DNA from: Marispirochaeta sp.
Lineage (GTDB): Bacteria; Spirochaetota; Spirochaetia; JC444; Marispirochaetaceae
Assembly (NCBI RefSeq): GCF_963668165.1
Contig: NZ_OY764209.1
Coordinates: 62,001-126,000, forward strand
DNA: 64,000 bases
Reading direction: 5' to 3'
The notes beneath the pieces are model-generated. The model was not told where the DNA came from. It searched no databases and worked only from the letters and a program-made list of their open reading frames with translations. This document shows, in pieces, positions 63,228 to 64,000 of the stretch. Position 1 is the first letter of the stretch, and each line of letters opens with the position of its first letter. The position numbers and the translations under genes were made by a program.

Positions 63228-64000
63228 TTATTCTTCTCCGGAAGCCAGGGATAGTATGCGTTCCTGAGTCGCTTCTTCTCTGTCCAGAATTTTCACTTGT
63301 TTTCCTTCATGCATTACCAGTACTCTGTCACTCATTCCGAGAATCTCCGGAAGCTCCGAGGATATCATCACTATCGCCTTGCCCTGCTCCGCCAGGAGCC
63401 CCATCAGCTTGTGAATCTCTGCCTTGGCACCGACATCAATTCCGCGGGTAGGTTCATCCAGAAGCAGAATATCCGGCTCCGTTAAAAGCCAGCGGGATAT
63501 AAGGACCTTCTGCTGATTTCCTCCGCTTAGATTTTCCATCTGCTGGAGAATCCCGGGAGTCTTTATGCGGAGCTTTTCTACCTGGTCATAACTGTCCCTG
63601 CGGATAGCTGACTGGTCCAGATGCATACCTTTGAGGTAAGAATTTATGTTAGCTATTGTAATATTCTCTTTTACTGACAAACATAGAAACAGACCGCTAT
63701 CTTTTCTGTTTTCCGTCAGAAGGGCCATTCTATGTTCCATTGCGTCCCTGGGCGAATTTATATCCGCAGGAACTCCTTTTATATGGACGGCTCCTTCAGT
63801 TTTCGGGTATATGCCAAACAGGGTTTCGACAATTTCCGTCCTGCCTGCACCCATCAAACCTGCTATCCCCAGGATTTCTCCCGCCCTCAGTTCAAAGCTC
63901 ACATCCTTAAAGAGATCGTCCCGTCCAAAGGACTCAACTTTTAGAACAACATCACCAATAAGAGCATTCCTTTTCGGGAAAAACTGGTTCAGTTCACGTC
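63228..64000 (-). CDS. Sugar ABC transporter ATPase (RbsA family), partial
   Basis: The C-terminal 257 codons are visible; the frame stays open to the right edge. The second nucleotide-binding domain shows the degenerate Walker [10 protein letters not shown] usual in RbsA C-halves, signature LSGGNQQK, Walker [14 protein letters not shown] and the H-loop region ISSELPEIL. It energises the permease 13 bases downstream. Confidence 0.93.
   Translation of the reverse strand, partial: RELNQFFPKRNALIGDVVLKVESFGRDDLFKDVSFELRAGEILGIAGLMGAGRTEIVETLFGIYPKTEGAVHIKGVPADINSPRDAMEHRMALLTENRKDSGLFLCLSVKENITIANINSYLKGMHLDQSAIRRDSYDQVEKLRIKTPGILQQMENLSGGNQQKVLISRWLLTEPDILLLDEPTRGIDVGAKAEIHKLMGLLAEQGKAIVMISSELPEILGMSDRVLVMHEGKQVKILDREEATQERILSLASGEE

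Overview
The window looks like a piece of chromosome from an anaerobic or facultatively anaerobic bacterium with an outer membrane. It is most likely a free-living spirochaete (inference from gene content; no 16S or marker gene is present). Pointers are lipoproteins, an omptin-like outer-membrane barrel, a class I hybrid cluster protein, formate-THF ligase, D-lactate dehydrogenase, TRAP and sugar ABC transport, and a dense set of c-di-GMP and two-component proteins. Base composition is near 50% G+C. Genes are tightly packed; several convergent pairs end within a few bases of each other and two share a CTAG. No prophage, IS transposase, rRNA or CRISPR array is visible. With the starts chosen here no gene-free stretch exceeds about 300 bases.

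Layout. 1-1150: 5' part of a lipoprotein gene, tRNA-Arg(CCU) and a chain of three perfect hairpins. 1193-8956: diguanylate cyclase, NrpR-type nitrogen regulator, gdhA, a KaiC-like/PPDK-N fusion and phosphofructokinase. 8964-12177: envelope-directed deacetylases (polysaccharide deacetylase and a PIG-L protein) and a secreted protein. 12379-15297: osmC, then hcp divergent from a Crp/Fnr regulator. 15324-24744: signalling block with an OmpR regulator, omptin homologue, hybrid kinase plus GGDEF response regulator, HAD phosphatase, and a degenerate PAS-GGDEF-EAL protein. 24759-30607: CaCA antiporter, fhs, D-lactate dehydrogenase and acyl-CoA ligase. 30835-41205: LEA14-like lipoprotein, a degenerate M50B protein, two GAF-HD-GYP proteins, a second hybrid kinase, aldo/keto reductase, TtcA-like enzyme and Hsp33. 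A 149-bp MITE-like element follows at 41208-41356.

41388-46766 (minus strand) is a GntR - metallo-beta-lactamase - TRAP (P,Q,M) - SDR operon, probably for a sugar acid. 46948-54160 holds galE, a dihydroorotate dehydrogenase-like gene, a peroxiredoxin under a PerR/Fur-like promoter, an M20-like protein that has lost catalytic residues and overlaps glucosyl-3-phosphoglycerate synthase, a SMUG1-type glycosylase and a Nudix hydrolase.

54291-64000 is the most coherent system. A LacI regulator converges on a minus-strand cluster with a sugar ABC transporter (partial ATPase, permease), a Gfo/Idh dehydrogenase, a uroporphyrinogen decarboxylase-like protein, a chemoreceptor, a zinc dehydrogenase and a creatininase-family hydrolase. 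The dehydrogenase/zinc dehydrogenase/creatininase trio matches the inositol route known from Thermotoga (IolG-IolM-IolN). The Uro-D protein and the chemoreceptor are extra members. An identical 18-bp operator candidate and a matching AGATTTGCRC box, each box 20 bp from its -10, lie before both lacI and iolM.

A second theme is proteins that keep a fold but have lost catalytic residues: a KaiC-like domain without Walker A, a hybrid kinase with pseudo-receiver and pseudo-Hpt, a GGDEF-EAL protein with both sites degraded but an intact I-site, an M50B protein without HExxH, and an M20 protein without its Glu pair. All functional assignments are from reading the sequence; no database search was run.
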